A stretch of DNA of 64,000 bases, taken from positions 2,704,549 to 2,768,548 of the forward strand of contig NW_022098058.1 in assembly GCF_002288925.2 (NCBI RefSeq). The letters are read 5' to 3'. Below, piece after piece: positions 60,616 through 64,000 of the stretch (position 1 is the stretch's first letter; the number at the start of each line of letters is the position of its first letter). The notes under the pieces were generated by a model. It was not told the origin of the DNA and did no database searches. It saw nothing but the letters and a program-made list of their open reading frames with translations. A program made the position numbers and the translations under genes. The DNA is from Delphinapterus leucas (lineage: Eukaryota > Chordata > Mammalia > Artiodactyla > Monodontidae).

Positions 60616-61989
60616 ATCCTGAAAGAATTGTGCCTAAGCTCTCAAAGTGTGTTGTTGCTCAGAGCTTAGACAAAAATCTCTAAATCTGTGTCTGAGATTT
60701 CCAAACAGTGGCTCAGGACCATGGAGTGTGGTTTGTCCTGCTAGCACATGGCACAGCAAGGCCGTCTGCACACAGGGTCTGCTCATTCCTGTCTGGTTGG
60801 CTCTTTTGCTTAAAATCCAGGTCCACCTGAACCTGTCTTGGCCTCTTGCCATCTGTGAGGTGGTAACATCTGCTCACAGGGAAAGCATCCCACAAAGATC
60901 CAGAATTCAGAAAATCCCTGTGACTCCCCAGAGGGTCCCTGAGTACCTTATAACTTCACAGAGCCACGGGGATCGGTTCAGTCACCCGTCCCCTGCCCAC
61001 ATGCCTTCCTTGTGTCTGAAAGTATATTGTGTTAGGCAGTGATCAGCAGCAAGGCACAAAGAGGCTGCGTCATGGAAATGTGGGTCTCCCTCATTCCCAG
61101 GAAATCTGATTTGCAGACTCCCGAGCTTACAGAATTGGTAACTTGTGGCATTAATTCACCCAGTAGACCTGCAGGCTGCAGTGTGTCTAGCAGCCCCTGC
61201 TGGCCAAGTGTGACTCTGCAGCCTAGCTCTATTAAGTGCTGCAATTAACCAGAGGAGAGGGGAGGCCTAAGATATTTTTCTCTGGGTTGAGGGAGGGGAT
61301 CAGGCACCAAATAGCTGGCACTTTTGGCTGAGAACTGCAAATTCTGGAAAATAGGGTCATGTATTCGGTAGGTTTTACTGAGCATGCACCGTGCTCCTTG
61401 CCTGGACCCAGGACTAGGGGTATTGAGAAAAGTGGAACAGCCCCTTGTCTTGAGTCCCTGCCCTTCCTAGTCAAGAGGAGAGGTGCCCACACTCCTCTGG
61501 ACGGGGGCAAGTGCATGGGGAGAAGCTGCTCTGTCTTCCCCAGTCTTCATCAGCCAGTTTGAGCTCTGCAGTGTGGCCCCAGGCAAGTGTGCCCACTTCT
61601 CCGGGCCTTGGATTGGCCACTAGTAGAACGGTGAAGAAAATGTGACCCAGAGAGGAAATATAGCTGGCTCAAGATGCCCCTAGAAGTTCTCTGCCCTCCC
61701 GTCTCATACTCAGCCCCCTGCACCCTCACAGGCTGTGAAAAATCAAATGAGCCCTTGGCCGGGGCACCTCATGACCCGCTAGGGAGCAGAGTCAGTCTTT
61801 GTTGCCGACTCTTGGCCTTCTCTGTCTCTCACTTTTGAATAAGGTCCACTTCGCGAAGGATACTGAGAGGAGCCACACAGGCACTGCCCTCAGAGCTTCA
61901 GGCTAGCTGGACTGTCAGGACCACCCCCACGAGAAACTCCAGGGCAGAACGTGCCAGGGACAAGTGCTCAGGGAGTGCCAAGGGCAGGA

Positions 61990-62190
61990 TCAGAGCAGTT
62001 TATTGAGCACCTACTATGTTCCAGGGGTCATGCCTGCATTACCTCATCAGAGCCTCACAACAAACCGAACAGGTGAGTGTTATCCCATTTTTTTATATAA
62101 AAGAACTAATGTTTAGAGACCATAAATAATTTGCCAAAAACTGATACCGGATATACCTCCTGGAAAGTGGAGGAGCTGAGTAGGACCGAG
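61990..62190 (-). repeat. MIR SINE, antisense
   Basis: Antisense MIR strings: 'tattgagcacctactatgtt', 'attacctcatcagagcctca', 'gagtgttatcccattttttt'. Confidence 0.8.
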
Positions 62191-62579
62191 GTTTGCCGGG
62201 TCTGCCTAGAGCCCACATACCAAAGCACTTAACCAAGGACTGGAGACTTGAGTTGCACCTTGAGGGATGGGAAGACTTTGCCAGGCAGGGAAGCTCATTT
62301 GAGATGGGGGAACAGCCTGAGCAAAGGCAGAGGCAGAAAAATGTCTTTGGGGAAACATGGTGAAAACCAGAGTCCCGCCCCCCAGCCCTGGTTTACTCTT
62401 ATAACGCATCATGCGACTTCACCTGCTGTGTGGCTGCGGTGAGCCCTCCCCAGTTTCTCAGAGTAAGGGGTTTGGGTAACACCAACATCAGTGCAGGTCC
62501 TGGCACAGAGCAGATGCTTCCTGGGGCAGGGGCTTCGATGAATAAACACCCAGCTTGCCTGAGAGTGGGGAGCTATGGG

Positions 62580-62780
62580 AAAGGGAATGAATAGGCACTG
62601 AAGACCTACCTGGTGCTGGAAACCATGCTGGCTCCCCCATAGGTAGCACCTTGCCCTCGTTCCCCGTGCGGGTTGGCATGGTGATCACCTTCTACCAATG
62701 AGCAAATGGGCTCAGAGAAGTCAATTTGGCTGCCCCAGGTCCCAGAACTGGATAGCTGCAGAGCTATGGTAACAGGCCTG
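62580..62780 (-). repeat. MIR SINE relic, antisense
   Basis: Antisense MIR strings: 'cctacctggtgctggaaacc', 'aatgagcaaatgggctcaga', 'ggctgccccaggtcccagaa'. Confidence 0.55.
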
Positions 62781-64000
62781 GGGTCTCCGGCTCCAAGGCC
62801 CATACACTTTCCATAGACCACCTTTGGAAGGCACTGAGTGCCACCATGAGCACTGATGGATCATTCATGGCCATGGGGAACCGGATGGTGGTGGAGGCCG
62901 TGTGGGAAAGATTTGAGGGTCTTCAGGAGCCTTGAAACACCTCAGGTGACACTAGGGACCTCTAGAAGTCTCCATAGTTTCCCAGAAATGATATCCTGCC
63001 ACTGGGGTTCACTGAGAGGGACAGGGGAACGTTTGGGGCCAATGAGGTGTTGATAGTGGAAGGGACCATTGGGACCCCTGGAGACCTAAAAGACAAGTTA
63101 GGGAGTACTAGGAATCCAGCAGAATTATGTGGAGCCATCAGTAAGTGATGGAGCCCTTTGGGAGCTAGGAGGGGTTGAGGGTACTGGATGGTACCCGTAC
63201 TCACGTATATAGGGGACCGCTGGGGAACATGGAGAATCATCACAGAGTATGTCAGAGTTACTGAGGGCCATCCAGAGTTGTAAAAATATCAGGGCCCTTG
63301 GTCATTACTGCGGGGCTATGGAGCCATCCAGAGTTCTAGGGGGCACTTGGGGTCACCTTGTGGTAAGTGTGTTTCTGGAGAGCACCCTGCAGGATGCAGC
63401 CTTGAGGAAAGGGGAGGAGGGGAGCTCAGAAATGCTTTCCGGGGGCGGGGCCAGGCAGTGAATCTGACATGAATGTGAGTGAAGGCAGGGGGTGGCCGGC
63501 AGTGATGGGGAGGCCTGGCTTGAACTGCAAACCACGGGAGGCGGTGGGCAAGGAGGGCCTGGGCTGAGGACTCCGCGACCTTGACCTTGAGAGAGTGGCA
63601 CAGGCTTTGCTCTTCCAGAGAGACTCCCCCACCCCCCACCTAGGTGTGTCAGACTAATTCTAGCCAACACTTGGCTTTTCTTATTCTCCCAGGAATCTTC
63701 TCTGCCTTCCTTTTGAGTATCTTCCCAAAGCGAACCATTTCTAGAGTGGGGAGACGCTCATAGCCTGGTCTGAACAGGAGCTTGGGCCCAACCAAAGAAG
63801 GGTGACTTAGGAGAAGCCCAGCAGAGGGTCTGGGCCTGATCTGTGGGTCCCCGTGAGCAGACAGTGGGGAGAGGGGTCAGAGGAGACGGCAGAGCAAAGG
63901 CAAGTGTCGTTTACTGATCTCTGACAGTATCATTTATTCAGCACCTCCCATGAACCTGGGATAGGGTCAGGTATTTTCCATTAGCCTCAAAACTACCCTG

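Larger units (their letters stand above)
59900..64000. other. Intergenic DNA downstream of SLC6A11
   Basis: No exon was recognised. MIR relics occur at about 60065-60300, 60440-60615, 61990-62190, 62495-62780 and 63920-64000. The stretches 60620-61980 and 62830-63900 show no recognised element. In the human order known to me, the next gene on the same strand is SLC6A1. None of its coding exons is visible here. Confidence 0.75.

Noticed and set aside
59900..64000. First exon or promoter of the neighbouring SLC6A1
   Set aside because: No CpG-island-like promoter or coding exon of GAT-1 is visible. The region contains MIR relics and unassigned sequence only.

Overview
This window is vertebrate nuclear DNA, almost certainly from a whale or dolphin. 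It contains the 3' half of one protein-coding gene, split into eight small exons by GT-AG introns and surrounded by interspersed repeats. The cetacean assignment rests on several tRNA-derived CHR-type SINEs, which open with 'cttccctggtgg' and read '...tgccgcggagcggctggg'. Two of these (26.3 and 37.9 kb) are the form typical of cetaceans. The cetartiodactyl-type L1 3' ends fit the same group. No prokaryotic gene, operon, CRISPR array or phage is present.

The gene is SLC6A11, which encodes GAT-3, the Na+/Cl--dependent GABA transporter, on the + strand. Eight exons splice in frame: 27526-27629, 33429-33553, 45926-46038, 48791-48928, 52652-52754, 53559-53659, 54454-54624 and 57503-57655 (stop). 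Together they encode the last 335 residues, running from transmembrane helix 6 to the C-terminal KETHF tail. The missing roughly 300 N-terminal residues must be encoded upstream of the window. All of 1-27525 is therefore intron, and no other coding exon was found in it. The 3' UTR follows the stop. It has a candidate proximal poly(A) signal (AATAAA, 59249) and a distal one (ATTAAA, 59874). From about 59.9 kb to the end is downstream intergenic DNA. In the human gene order known to me this lies between SLC6A11 and SLC6A1 (GAT-1).

The introns hold the repeats. Positions 1-27.5 kb carry a 3' L1 fragment with a 13-bp target-site duplication (TSD), old antisense L1s (one split by a MER20 hAT element), L2, MER5A, MIRs, a younger antisense L1 (8.7-10.1 kb), a 3 x 48 bp minisatellite (17.4 kb), two CHR SINEs and an L1/HAL1-like block (22.2-24.2 kb). 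They also carry an inverted pair of about 130-bp arms at 25.2 and 27.0 kb that I cannot assign to a repeat family. The 33.5-45.9 kb intron is a stack of nested elements. An old sense L1 (about 37.0-45.1 kb) is interrupted by a CHR SINE, a deleted Tigger-type element, a younger L1 3' end, an unresolved 2-kb segment and two more CHR SINEs. A U6 snRNA pseudogene sits in a separate L1 fragment just upstream. The 3' introns are shorter and more GC-rich, with mainly MIR and L2 relics.

I found no undescribed biological system. The observations most worth checking are the intronic inverted pair, the 48-bp minisatellite, the stratified insertions at 36-45 kb, and the 3' UTR features (GC-rich 9-mer repeat and alternative poly(A) signals). 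Repeat family names are recognised from memory of consensus sequences, and boundaries are approximate unless a TSD is given.
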